The position numbers and the translations under genes were made by a program. Source: Sphingobium fontiphilum (GTDB lineage: Bacteria; Pseudomonadota; Alphaproteobacteria; Sphingomonadales; Sphingomonadaceae). Taken from it: DNA of 64,000 nucleotides. The stretch spans positions 86,008 through 150,007 of the forward strand of contig NZ_JACIEB010000008.1 of assembly GCF_014196635.1 (NCBI RefSeq). The letters run 5' to 3'. Of this stretch, positions 34,396 to 42,859 are shown piece after piece. Every line of letters begins with the position of its first letter. Position 1 is the first letter of the stretch. The notes beneath the pieces are model-generated. The model did no database searches and was not told the DNA's origin. It was given only the letters and a program-made list of their open reading frames with translations.

Positions 34396-36567
34396 ATGAT
34401 TCCTCCCCTGTTGCGCGCCGGATCCGCCCTCCTCGCACTGTCGATGGCGCTCCCCGCCATGGCCCAGCAATCGCCTGCCCCCGCGCCCGATCAGGATTAC
34501 CATGATGCCGATGGCCCCGACCTGATCGTCACCGCCATCATTCCCCGTCGGCAGGGCGACATCCTGTCGGGCACGTCGATCGTGACGGGCGCAGAACTGG
34601 TGCGCGACATGCGCCCGACCATCGGCGAGACATTGAGCCGCCAGCCCGGCGTCTCCTCGACATCCTTCGGCCCCAACGCCTCGCGCCCCATATTGCGCGG
34701 CTTCCAGGGTGAGCGCGTCCGCATCCTGACCGACGGCGTCGGCAGTTTCGACGTGTCCAACACCTCGGTCGACCATGCCGTCGCCATCAATCCGCTGACC
34801 GCCGACCGGATAGAGGTGATGCGCGGCCCTTCCGCCCTGCTCTATGGCTCGTCCGCCATCGGCGGCGTCGTCAATGTCATCGACACGCGCATCCCCCGCC
34901 GCGTGCCCGACGAACCCGTCCATGTCGAAGGCCTCGCCACCTATGGCAGCGCGTCGGACGAACGCACCGTCATGGGCGAGATCGAAGCGCCGCTGACCCG
35001 GCAACTGGTCGTGCATTTCGATGGTAGCTGGACAAAGACCGACGATCTGCGCACCGGCGGCTATATCCTCACCAAACCCCTGCGCCAGATCGCCGCGCAA
35101 AGCGACGAGGCGGAAATCAGCGATCTCGCCAATCTCAAGGATCGCCTGCCCAACACCGCCGCCGAGACCTGGGAAGTGGCGGGCGGCTTTGCCTTCATCA
35201 CCGACAAGGGCAATTTGGGCGTGTCGGTGTCGCACAGCCGGAACCGCTATGGCGTCCCCTCGCGCTACGAGGTCGAGGAAGAGCATGACCACGATCATGA
35301 GGGCGAAGACCATGACCACGAAGGCGAGGCGGAGGAAGGCCACAGCCACGAGGACGTGACGCTGTCCATGAAGCAGACCCGCGCCGACATGCGCGGCGAA
35401 GTGGCGACGGGCGGCGGCTTCCTCGACAGCATCCGCCTGCGCGCGGGCTGGGCCACCTATCAGCATCAGGAAATCGAACCCACGGGCGAGGTCGGCACAA
35501 CCTTCCGCAACCAGTCGATCGAAAGCCGCCTCGAACTGATCCAGGCCGATCATGACGGCTGGCAGGGCGCATCGGGCGCGCAATATTTCACCCGCCGCTT
35601 TTCCGCCGTGGGCGAGGAAAAATTCCTGCCCAAGAATCAGACCGAGCAATTCGGCCTGTTCACGCTCCAGTCGCTCGACCTGGGCGACACAAGGCTGGAG
35701 GCGGGCGCGCGGTTCGAACATAGCAATCTGAAAGCCGATGCCGACGATGACCTGTTCTTCGACGGGCGGACGCGCAGCTTCAACGCGCTGTCCGGCTCCA
35801 TCGGCGTCAGCCAGACGATCATGCCCGACTGGCGGATCGGCCTCAACCTCTCGCGCAGCGAACGCGCGCCATCGGCCGAGGAACTCTTCGCGCGCGGCAA
35901 CCATGCCGGCACCCAGGCCTTCGAACTGGGCGACCCCGATTTTACCAAGGAAAAAAGCTGGGGCGTGGAAGCCACCCTGCGCGGCGCGGGCGCCGGATAC
36001 AGCTTCAGCCTGTCGGCCTATCACAACTGGTTCCGCGACTATATCTACGAAGCGATCGTCGACGACAGCGTGTGCCAGACGGCCAATGGCGGCGCGGACC
36101 TCGAATTCCCCTGCTTCGCCTTTGCCCAGGCCGACGCCCGCTATTACGGGTTCGAGGCGGAGGCGACGGTCAAGCTGGCGCAACTGGGCGGCTATGCCCT
36201 GAATCTCGATGGCGTCGCCGATTATGTCCGCGCAACGATCAAGGGCGGCGGCCCCGCCCCGCGCATCCCCCCGCTGCGTCTGCTGAGCGGTCTGGAGCTG
36301 CAAGGCGACCGGCTGACGGTGCGCGGCGAGGTGGAGCATGTGTTCGACCAGAAGCGCATCGCCGGGTTCGAAACGCCCACCAACGGCTTCACGCTCGTCA
36401 ACGCATCGGTGGCGGTCAAGCCCTTCTCGGGCAATGACCGCACCAGCATCACCCTGTCGGCGAACAACATCTTCGACGTCGACGCGCGCCGCCACGCCAG
36501 CGTGCTCAAGGATTTCGCCCCGCTCGCGGGCCGCGATATTCGCGTGACGGCGCGCTTCTCGCTTTGA
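34396..36567 (+). CDS. TonB-dependent receptor with His-rich loop (ZnuD-like zinc receptor)
   Basis: 723-aa outer-membrane receptor. A signal peptide ends at about MAQQ (residue 25). The plug domain has RQPGVSSTSFGPNASRPILRG and IEVMRGPSALLYGSSAIGGVVNVID. The 22-strand barrel ends with RDIRVTARFSL (C-terminal hydrophobic strand). At about residues 293-322 an extracellular-type loop has repeated HDHDHEG/HDHEGE units with GHSHED, the zinc-binding loop of ZnuD-type receptors. It would take up zinc, energised by ExbB-ExbD-TonB. A Zur-like site lies upstream. An inverted-repeat element follows the stop. Confidence 0.9.
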   Translation: MIPPLLRAGSALLALSMALPAMAQQSPAPAPDQDYHDADGPDLIVTAIIPRRQGDILSGTSIVTGAELVRDMRPTIGETLSRQPGVSSTSFGPNASRPILRGFQGERVRILTDGVGSFDVSNTSVDHAVAINPLTADRIEVMRGPSALLYGSSAIGGVVNVIDTRIPRRVPDEPVHVEGLATYGSASDERTVMGEIEAPLTRQLVVHFDGSWTKTDDLRTGGYILTKPLRQIAAQSDEAEISDLANLKDRLPNTAAETWEVAGGFAFITDKGNLGVSVSHSRNRYGVPSRYEVEEEHDHDHEGEDHDHEGEAEEGHSHEDVTLSMKQTRADMRGEVATGGGFLDSIRLRAGWATYQHQEIEPTGEVGTTFRNQSIESRLELIQADHDGWQGASGAQYFTRRFSAVGEEKFLPKNQTEQFGLFTLQSLDLGDTRLEAGARFEHSNLKADADDDLFFDGRTRSFNALSGSIGVSQTIMPDWRIGLNLSRSERAPSAEELFARGNHAGTQAFELGDPDFTKEKSWGVEATLRGAGAGYSFSLSAYHNWFRDYIYEAIVDDSVCQTANGGADLEFPCFAFAQADARYYGFEAEATVKLAQLGGYALNLDGVADYVRATIKGGGPAPRIPPLRLLSGLELQGDRLTVRGEVEHVFDQKRIAGFETPTNGFTLVNASVAVKPFSGNDRTSITLSANNIFDVDARRHASVLKDFAPLAGRDIRVTARFSL

Positions 36568-36590
36568 TCGAGGGCTGAACCTTAAATATG

Positions 36591-36710
36591 GACCATTCGT
36601 GCTGAGTAGGGACTGAGCGAAGTCGAAGGCCCGTATCGAAGCATCCGGCGCGACGCATGATCCTTCGATACGCCATTTCGACAGGCTCAATGGCTACTCA
36701 GGACGAACGG
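36591..36710. repeat. Long imperfect inverted repeat (sphingomonad-type dispersed element)
   Basis: Two arms of about 50 bp (36591-36640 and 36658-36710) are inverted copies at roughly 80 percent. The left arm reads CTGAGTAGGGACTGAGCGA, and the reverse complement of the right arm reads CTGAGTAGCCATTGAGCCT. It forms a large hairpin between the receptor stop and the 3' end of queG, and could end transcription from both sides. Confidence 0.75.
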
Positions 36711-36721
36711 AGTCGTTCAGA

Positions 36722-37792
36722 TCAAGCGCGACCCGCGCGGCGCCCGTCCCCGATCCGCGCTATCGCCCATGCGGCCGCCTCCGCCACCGCCGGGTCGGCA
36801 TCGGCGCTCAGCCGCTCCAGCATGGGAATGAAGCGCGCCTCGCCGCTGTTCCCCGCCGCGATGGCGGCGTTGCGCACCATGCGGTCGCGGCCGATCCGCT
36901 TGATCGGCGACCCGGAAAACACCTCCCGAAATCCGGCATCGTCGAGCGCCAGCAGGTCGGACAGGTGCGGCGCGACCAGTTCTCCGCGGGGCAAGAAGGC
37001 GCGGTGCGCCGCCGCGCTGCGCGCAAACTTGTTCCACGGGCACACCGCCAGGCAATCGTCGCAGCCATAGACGCGGTTGCCGATCCCTTCGCGCAATGCT
37101 TCGGGGATCGGCCCCTTATGCTCGATGGTGAGGTAGGAAACGCACCGCCGCGCGTCGACGACATAGGGCGCGGGGAAGGCGTCGGTCGGGCACGCCGTCT
37201 GACAGGCGGTGCAACTGCCGCACCTGTCCCGCCCCGGCGCATCGGCGGCGAGGTCCAGCGCCGAATAGATCGCGCCCAGGAACAGCCAGCTCCCATGGTC
37301 GCGGCTGACGAGGTTGCTGTGCTTGCCCTGCCAGCCCAGCCCCGCCGCCTGCGCCAGCGGCTTTTCCATCACCGGCGCGGTATCGACAAACACCTTGAGC
37401 GCGCCGTCGGCCTCCTCCACCAGCCACCGCGCCAGCGCCTTCAGCGCCTTCTTCACCACATCATGATAATCGCGGCCTTGCGCATAGACCGATATGCGCG
37501 CCCGGTCGCCCACTTCGGCCAGCGCCAGCGGATCATGGCCGGGCGTATAGCTCATGCCCAGCATGATGACGCTGCGCACGTCGGGCCACAGGCCGCGCGG
37601 CGACCCGCGCTGCTCCGCCCGCTCCTCCATCCAGATCATGTCGCCATGCCGCCCCTCGTCCAGCCAGGCGCGCAGCCGCCCGGCCGCCTGCGGCGCGGCG
37701 TCGGCGGGCGCGATGGCGCAGGCGGCAAAGCCCAGCGCCGCGGCCTGCGCCTTCAATCGCTCTTCCAGGCTGATGTCGCTTGGCCTTGTCAT
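36722..37792 (-). CDS. queG: tRNA epoxyqueuosine(34) reductase
   Basis: Last step of queuosine biosynthesis: cobalamin-dependent reduction of epoxyqueuosine at tRNA position 34. 356 aa. Two ferredoxin-type clusters are complete: [16 protein letters not shown], with the fourth Cys in RRCVSYL, and [13 protein letters not shown]. The N-terminal cobalamin-binding region (SVIMLGMSY) precedes them, and the C-terminal ~60 residues form a short HEAT-like repeat ([23 protein letters not shown]). The start ([13 protein letters not shown]) is 23 nt from the divergent ABC gene start. Confidence 0.95.
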   Translation of the reverse strand: MTRPSDISLEERLKAQAAALGFAACAIAPADAAPQAAGRLRAWLDEGRHGDMIWMEERAEQRGSPRGLWPDVRSVIMLGMSYTPGHDPLALAEVGDRARISVYAQGRDYHDVVKKALKALARWLVEEADGALKVFVDTAPVMEKPLAQAAGLGWQGKHSNLVSRDHGSWLFLGAIYSALDLAADAPGRDRCGSCTACQTACPTDAFPAPYVVDARRCVSYLTIEHKGPIPEALREGIGNRVYGCDDCLAVCPWNKFARSAAAHRAFLPRGELVAPHLSDLLALDDAGFREVFSGSPIKRIGRDRMVRNAAIAAGNSGEARFIPMLERLSADADPAVAEAAAWAIARIGDGRRAGRA

Positions 37793-37815
37793 GGGTCGCC
37801 GTTACAAGAACCGCC

Positions 37816-38778
37816 ATGACCGGCCGTTCCACGAACCCGACCTATGCCGTGGAAGGCCATGGTCTTGTCAAGACTTTCGGCGATTTCCGCGCCGTCGACG
37901 GCATCGACATCGCCGTGCCCGCCGGGGCCATCTATGGCGTGCTCGGCCCCAATGGCGCGGGCAAGACGACGACGCTGCGGATGCTGCTCGGCATCATCGA
38001 CCCGGATGAAGGGCATCGCACCCTGCTGGGCAGCGACCGGCCGCTGTCGGTCGCGGCGCAGGTCGGCTATCTGCCCGAAGAACGCGGCCTCTACCCCTCG
38101 ATGAAGGCGGCGGAGGCCATCGCCTTCATGGGCGCGCTGCGCGGATTGCCGCTGAAGATCGGGCGCGACCGCGCGCGCGCGATGATGGAGGCGCATGGCA
38201 TGGCCGACGCCGCCGACAAGAAGGTGCGCGAATTGTCGAAGGGCATGGCCCAGACAGTGCAATTGTTCGGCACATTGGTCCATGAACCGCGCCTCATCGT
38301 GCTGGACGAGCCCTTTTCCGGGCTCGACGCCATCAACCAGGGCAAGCTGGAGGCGCTGATCCGCGAACAGGCGCGACGCGGCGTCACCATCCTTTTTTCC
38401 ACCCATGTCATCGCCCATGCCGAACGGCTGTGCGAACGCATCGCCATCATCGCGGGCGGCCGCATCCGCTTCGAAGGCACGGTCGGCGAAGCGCGCGACC
38501 GGCTGCGCCCGCAGGTGCGCCTGTCCACCCGCGTCAGCGACGGAAGCTGGCGTCGCGCCCTGCCCGCCGACACGGTCGCGGAAAACGGCGCCTGGCATTT
38601 CAGCCTGCCCGAAGAGGGGATAGAGCCGCTGCTGCGTGCGCTGATCGACGGGCAGGCGGGCATTGAAAGCCTGTCGATCGAACGACCCGGCCTGCATGAC
38701 GCCTTTGTCGCCATCGCGGGCGAAGCGGCGGCGCAGGCGATGGCGGGCGCAACGTCCGCGTCGGAGGAAGACGCATGA
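37816..38778 (+). CDS. ABC transporter ATP-binding protein (NatA-like)
   Basis: 320-aa ATPase of the ABC-2 exporter class. Walker A GPNGAGKTT, Q-loop LPEERGLYPSM (DUF4162-type NatA subgroup), the LSKGM signature variant, Walker B LIVLDEPFSGLD and H-loop STHV are all intact. The C-terminal DUF4162-like region (about 225-310) follows. The GLYPSM and KGM variants match the NatA/sodium-exporter group. It is coupled to the permease gene by ATGA. Substrate unassigned: sodium or a small organic compound. Confidence 0.88.
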   Translation: MTGRSTNPTYAVEGHGLVKTFGDFRAVDGIDIAVPAGAIYGVLGPNGAGKTTTLRMLLGIIDPDEGHRTLLGSDRPLSVAAQVGYLPEERGLYPSMKAAEAIAFMGALRGLPLKIGRDRARAMMEAHGMADAADKKVRELSKGMAQTVQLFGTLVHEPRLIVLDEPFSGLDAINQGKLEALIREQARRGVTILFSTHVIAHAERLCERIAIIAGGRIRFEGTVGEARDRLRPQVRLSTRVSDGSWRRALPADTVAENGAWHFSLPEEGIEPLLRALIDGQAGIESLSIERPGLHDAFVAIAGEAAAQAMAGATSASEEDA

Positions 38779-39962
38779 TCGGCCTGCTGCGCGCCGCCCT
38801 CGTCATCGCCCGGCGCGATTTCACCGCCGTGGTGTTCTCGCGCGCCTTCATCTTCTTCCTGCTGGGGCCGATGTTGCCGATATTGCTCGGTCTCGCCTTT
38901 GGCGGCATGGGCAGCCGCATCGCCAGCACCGACATGCGCCCCGTCATCGGCGTCGCCCTGCCCGTCGATCAGGCGGAGGGGATGGAGCGCGCTTATCTGG
39001 CGTTGGCCCGCCGGCCCGGCGCCGCGCCGCTGCCCAAATTGCTGCGCATCCCCGCCCTGTCGCAGCCGCGCGCCGTGCTCGCGCGCCCCGATGCCGGGGT
39101 GACGGTGGTGCTTTCGGGCAGCCTCGACCGCCCGGAACTCACCGGCAAGGCAGACGACATCGACCGCGTCGGCAGCGACGTCGCCCTGCTCGCCGCGCTG
39201 GCGCGCACCGGCGACGCCTTCCGCCTCACGCCTGTCACCCGCCACGAAATCGCCGCCAGCGCCAGCGGTGAAGGGCAGGGGCGCGAGGTGGTCGGCCGCG
39301 CCGCGCAACTCATCATCTTCCTGCTGACGATGTTGCTGGCGGGCATGGTCCTGTCCAATCTGGTCGAGGAAAAGACCAACAAGATCATCGAAATCCTCGC
39401 CGCCGCCGTGCCGGTCGACGCGATATTTCTGGGCAAGCTGCTGGCCATGCTGGCGATGAGCTTCGTCGGCATATTATTCTGGACCAGCGGCGGCTTCGCC
39501 CTGTTGCTGCTGGTTGCAGGACCAGGCGCGCACCTGCCCGCGCCGGCGGTCGGCTGGCCCGCCTTCCTGATCCTCGCCATCCTCTATTTCGCCATGGCCT
39601 ATACGCTGCTCGGCTCGCTGTTCCTGGGGATCGGCGGTCAGGCGTCGACCGTGCGCGAGGTGCAGACCCTGTCCATGCCCGTCACCATGGGCCAGATGCT
39701 GGTCTTCTTCTTCGCCACCTTCGCCGCCGAACATCCCGGCGGCTGGGCCGAGATGGGCGCGCGCCTCTTCCCTTTCAGTTCGCCCTTCGCGATGATCGCC
39801 AGCGCGGCGGAAAGCCCGGCGCTCTGGCCGCACCTGCTGGCGCTTGGCTGGCAGGCGCTGTGGGTGGCGCTGCTGATCCGGGCAGGCGTGCTGATGTTCC
39901 GCCGCCATGTGCTGAAATCGGGCGGCCCGCGCCGCCGCCTGTTCAGCCGGGCGAAAGGCTGA
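38775..39962 (+). CDS. ABC-2 type permease (NatB-like)
   Basis: 395-aa permease partner of the preceding ATPase. One N-terminal membrane helix (about 20-45) and a large extracytoplasmic domain (to about 175) are followed by about five helices starting at LIIFLLTMLLAGMVLSNLVEEKTNKIIEIL, the NatB/ABC2_membrane_3 signature. The ATGA overlap with the ATPase gene shows a two-gene operon. Confidence 0.87.
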   Translation: MIGLLRAALVIARRDFTAVVFSRAFIFFLLGPMLPILLGLAFGGMGSRIASTDMRPVIGVALPVDQAEGMERAYLALARRPGAAPLPKLLRIPALSQPRAVLARPDAGVTVVLSGSLDRPELTGKADDIDRVGSDVALLAALARTGDAFRLTPVTRHEIAASASGEGQGREVVGRAAQLIIFLLTMLLAGMVLSNLVEEKTNKIIEILAAAVPVDAIFLGKLLAMLAMSFVGILFWTSGGFALLLLVAGPGAHLPAPAVGWPAFLILAILYFAMAYTLLGSLFLGIGGQASTVREVQTLSMPVTMGQMLVFFFATFAAEHPGGWAEMGARLFPFSSPFAMIASAAESPALWPHLLALGWQALWVALLIRAGVLMFRRHVLKSGGPRRRLFSRAKG

Positions 39963-39981
39963 CGAGTCCATTGTTCCGCCC

Positions 39982-40461
39982 ATGGACAGACGGCATTTCC
40001 TGGTCGGCGGCGCGGCGGCGGCCATCGCTGCGGCGACATGGTGGCAACTGGCGGGCGACCCGGCGCAGGCGGCCTATCCCTTCACCCTGACCGACGCGCA
40101 ATGGCGCCAGCGCCTCTCGCCGCTCGCCTATAATGTTCTGCGGCGCAAGGCGACCGAACATCCCTTCACCAGCCCGCTGAACAAGGAACATCGCGCCGGC
40201 ACCTTTGTCTGCGCCGGCTGCGATCTGCCGCTGTTCAGTTCGAAAACCAAATTTGACAGCGGCACCGGCTGGCCCAGCTTCTGGCGGCCCCTGCCCCGCG
40301 CGGTCGGCACGTCGCGCGATTTCGACCTCGGCTATGCCCGCACCGAAGTCCATTGCGCCCGCTGCGGCGGGCACCTTGGCCATGTGTTCGACGATGGCCC
40401 GAAACCCACGGGCCTGCGCTACTGCATGAACGGCGTCGCGCTCAGCTTCCGGCCCGGTTAG
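39982..40461 (+). CDS. msrB: Tat-exported peptide-methionine (R)-S-oxide reductase
   Basis: 159-aa MsrB that repairs R-methionine sulfoxide in proteins. The zinc-binding Cys pairs are CAGCDLPLF and CARCGGHLGHVFDDG; the catalytic Cys is in LRYCMNGVALSF. The N-terminus MDRRHFLVGGAAAAIAAATW is a twin-arginine signal (RRHFL then a hydrophobic stretch, cleavage near AQA). The enzyme is therefore periplasmic and folded before export. It lies 19 nt after the ABC permease gene. The family motif is usually RYCINS; here it is RYCMNG. Confidence 0.92.
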   Translation: MDRRHFLVGGAAAAIAAATWWQLAGDPAQAAYPFTLTDAQWRQRLSPLAYNVLRRKATEHPFTSPLNKEHRAGTFVCAGCDLPLFSSKTKFDSGTGWPSFWRPLPRAVGTSRDFDLGYARTEVHCARCGGHLGHVFDDGPKPTGLRYCMNGVALSFRPG

Positions 40462-40637
40462 AGTTTGTTCGGAAATGCGCCTTTGGCGCATCCGCACCGG
40501 CCCGCACCCCCACCCGACCGCCCAGACATGGTATCCTGATGGGATGTCGGGTGGGCGCAGACGAGTCACGCGCCTCGACTGCGCGGGCCGGTGCGGCATC
40601 GAAAATGCGCTCTTCCGCGCATTTTCCAAACAGGCTC
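40461..40637. repeat. About 177-bp inverted-repeat (cruciform) element
   Basis: The outer arms pair GAGTTTGTTCGGAAATGCGC (40461-40480) with the complement near 40618-40637, and GCACCGGCCCGC with GCGGGCCGGTGC. Each arm also has its own small hairpin (ATGCGCCTTTGGCGCAT; AATGCGCTCTTCCGCGCATT). The centre is a third hairpin, CCCACCCGAC with GTCGGGTGGG. It fills the gap between msrB and the convergent GT-C gene and may serve as a terminator for both. Confidence 0.75.
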
Positions 40638-42449
40638 TCAACGCTTCACGCGATAAATCTGCAAAGGCCCCTCGCCCGGCACAGGCTCCAGCCAGTCGGG
40701 ATGGCCTCCGTTCGACAACATGGCCGCCAGTCCGCCGGGCGCATCCTTCTTGTAGAGCAGCACCTCGTTCATGCCGGGACAGATGATGACATAGTCCGCC
40801 GCCGGGCCGCCCCGCGCCGATCCCATCACGTCGGCCTGCGCCTGATCGGGCGTCGCCAGGAAAGCGCGCGTCACTGAATTGATGCCGATGACGTTGCGAT
40901 GATGCCCCGTCCCAATGATGCTGTGCGGCGTGCGCACCAAAATGTCGGGCCCAAGGTCCAGCGGCGCGAACAACAGCGACGGCGGCAGGTCGTTCAACCG
41001 CGCCAGCGCCGCGGGCGTGCGGCAATTGACGCGCGTGTCGCCCGGCGTCTCCGCCTGCTGCACGATGCTGGCGAAGGCCGACGACAGGCCGACAGGCGTC
41101 AACAGGCACAGCGCGACTGAAGCGGGCACCCGCGCCAGCGCATGGGGCAAGCCCTGCGCCCTGCGGAACAATCGCGCCAGCAGCCAGGCGGTCGCGGGCA
41201 GCGCATAGAGGTGCGCGACCATCATGCCCCGCATCACCAGCAGCGCCACCGCCATCGCCCCGGCCAGCAGCAGCGCGACGATCAACCAGCGCCGCCGCGC
41301 GGCGGCGTCGGGGGCGGCGCGCACCGCGAGCATCGTCGCCAGCAGGCCGAACAGCATCGGCGCCAGGCTGACCCCCATCAGCGACGGCGACTGTTCCCAG
41401 ATGGGCCGGCCCTCCATCACCCTCTCATACCATTGCACACGCGCCAGCGGGGTCAGGTCGTGAAACGGCCCGGACGTCAGGCACGGCCCGGAAATCCACA
41501 GCAGAGCGCCCAGCGCCACGACTCCGCCGACCCCGGCGACCATCAGGCGGCGCAAAACCGTCGCTTCGCCGACCAGCCGATGGCCCGCCAGCAAGATCGC
41601 GGCAAAGCCGACCAGCGGCCAGGCATAGACCGCGGTGAAGGCGTCGCATTGCGCCAGCCATAACGCCTGCCCCCCGCGCGTCGCGATCAGCAACGGCACG
41701 CCCGCGCCCACCAGCATCGCCGCATAGGCGCGCAACCGCGCGCCCTCGCGCACGTCGATCAGGTGGCGCAGCACGAACAGCCCGCCGAACAGCGCCGCAT
41801 AGGGCAGGCCCTCGGTGGAAATCAGCAGCCAGACGGCGATGGCCGCGCCCGCGATCATCCCGCCGCGCCGCCCTTGCTCGTCGAGCGCGCCCAGCAGCGC
41901 GATCCCCGCCATCAAAATCTGCCAGCCATGATGGTCGACCCGCAACGGCGGAAACTGGATCAATATGGTCGGCGTCACCAGCAACAGCGCAACCGCGAAC
42001 AGGGCGACGCCCGTCCCGGCCAGTCGGCGCGTAAACTGAAACAAAGTCGCGCATAACGCGCCCAGCAGCATCAGCGGCACAAGCGCGCAGGCCAGCATTT
42101 CCGCGCCCGCCGCACCGACAAAGGGGCGCAGCAGCAGGATCGTCGCCGCAATCGGCATGTCCACGATCCGCGACCAGTGCATCGGCCCGCCGGTGGGCGG
42201 ATTGACGCGATGCTGGCTGACATCGAACCATGCCTGCCCCGCCACCCAGTCGCGTACCTGCTGCAACCGCATGGCGTCGTCGGTGTCCATGAAGGTCAGC
42301 GTCGCGATCTTGTCGCGGAACAGGAACAGCATGACGGCGGACGCCAGCATCCACATGGCCAGCACGACCAGCATCGGGCGGCGTTCGAACGTCGCCGCCC
42401 AGCGCGCACCTGGCGGCGCCATCGGTTCAGCGAGCGCCAAAGACGACAT
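40638..42449 (-). CDS. GT-C-like polytopic membrane protein (putative glycosyltransferase)
   Basis: 603-aa membrane protein with about 11-13 helices. The first loop has TFMDTDDAMRLQQVRDWVAGQ, an Asp-Asp pair in the place of the GT-C catalytic loop, and a later loop has PPLRVDHHGWQIL (DHH). These fit oligosaccharyltransferase/STT3-like GT-C enzymes that use polyprenyl-phosphate sugars. A periplasmic C-terminal domain of about 150 residues follows. It overlaps the GtrA gene by 23 nt and is in the same operon as it and an FAD enzyme. The acceptor is unknown. Confidence 0.72.
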   Translation of the reverse strand: MSSLALAEPMAPPGARWAATFERRPMLVVLAMWMLASAVMLFLFRDKIATLTFMDTDDAMRLQQVRDWVAGQAWFDVSQHRVNPPTGGPMHWSRIVDMPIAATILLLRPFVGAAGAEMLACALVPLMLLGALCATLFQFTRRLAGTGVALFAVALLLVTPTILIQFPPLRVDHHGWQILMAGIALLGALDEQGRRGGMIAGAAIAVWLLISTEGLPYAALFGGLFVLRHLIDVREGARLRAYAAMLVGAGVPLLIATRGGQALWLAQCDAFTAVYAWPLVGFAAILLAGHRLVGEATVLRRLMVAGVGGVVALGALLWISGPCLTSGPFHDLTPLARVQWYERVMEGRPIWEQSPSLMGVSLAPMLFGLLATMLAVRAAPDAAARRRWLIVALLLAGAMAVALLVMRGMMVAHLYALPATAWLLARLFRRAQGLPHALARVPASVALCLLTPVGLSSAFASIVQQAETPGDTRVNCRTPAALARLNDLPPSLLFAPLDLGPDILVRTPHSIIGTGHHRNVIGINSVTRAFLATPDQAQADVMGSARGGPAADYVIICPGMNEVLLYKKDAPGGLAAMLSNGGHPDWLEPVPGEGPLQIYRVKR

Positions 42450-42855
42450 ATTTGCGGATCACATAGACGGCAAAGAAACTGACGCCGACCGACGCCGCCT
42501 TGGCCAGCACCGGCATCACGCCCACCGCCGTCAGGCCCGATACCAGCCCGACCGTGATGGCAAGGCCCAGCAGGGCGCTGCCCACAAAGCTGACGCGCTG
42601 CGCATGGGTGGGGCCTTCGCCCTCAATGGCGCTGCCGAACACGAAGCGCACCGACAGCATCCAGTGCGCCAAAATCCCCGTCGCATAGCCCGCAAAGGCC
42701 GCCCAGGCCGGCGCGACGCCCATATGGGTCGCGGCCAGGAACAGGGCGGTGTCGACGCACAGCGCACAGATGCTGACCAGCAGATAGCGGGCCAGCATCA
42801 GCCGTGCGGCGATCGCGGCGCACCGCGCGACGATCGCCCGTGTCGCCTGCGGCAT
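42427..42855 (-). CDS. GtrA family membrane protein
   Basis: 142-aa protein with four membrane helices, matching GtrA-like proteins that flip polyprenyl-phosphate-linked sugars for glycosylation of surface polymers. Typical stretches are LVSICALCVDTALFLA, AGYATGILAHWMLSVRFVF and the C-terminal YVIRKYVVF. Located between the GT-C-like gene (23-nt overlap) and the FAD enzyme gene (4-nt gap) on the same strand. Confidence 0.87.
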   Translation of the reverse strand: MPQATRAIVARCAAIAARLMLARYLLVSICALCVDTALFLAATHMGVAPAWAAFAGYATGILAHWMLSVRFVFGSAIEGEGPTHAQRVSFVGSALLGLAITVGLVSGLTAVGVMPVLAKAASVGVSFFAVYVIRKYVVFGAR

Positions 42856-42859
42856 CGGT

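Noticed and set aside
34378..36690. 770-codon open frame on the minus strand through the zinc receptor gene
   Set aside because: No domain is recognisable and composition is typical of antisense to a GC-rich gene; the plus-strand receptor is certain.
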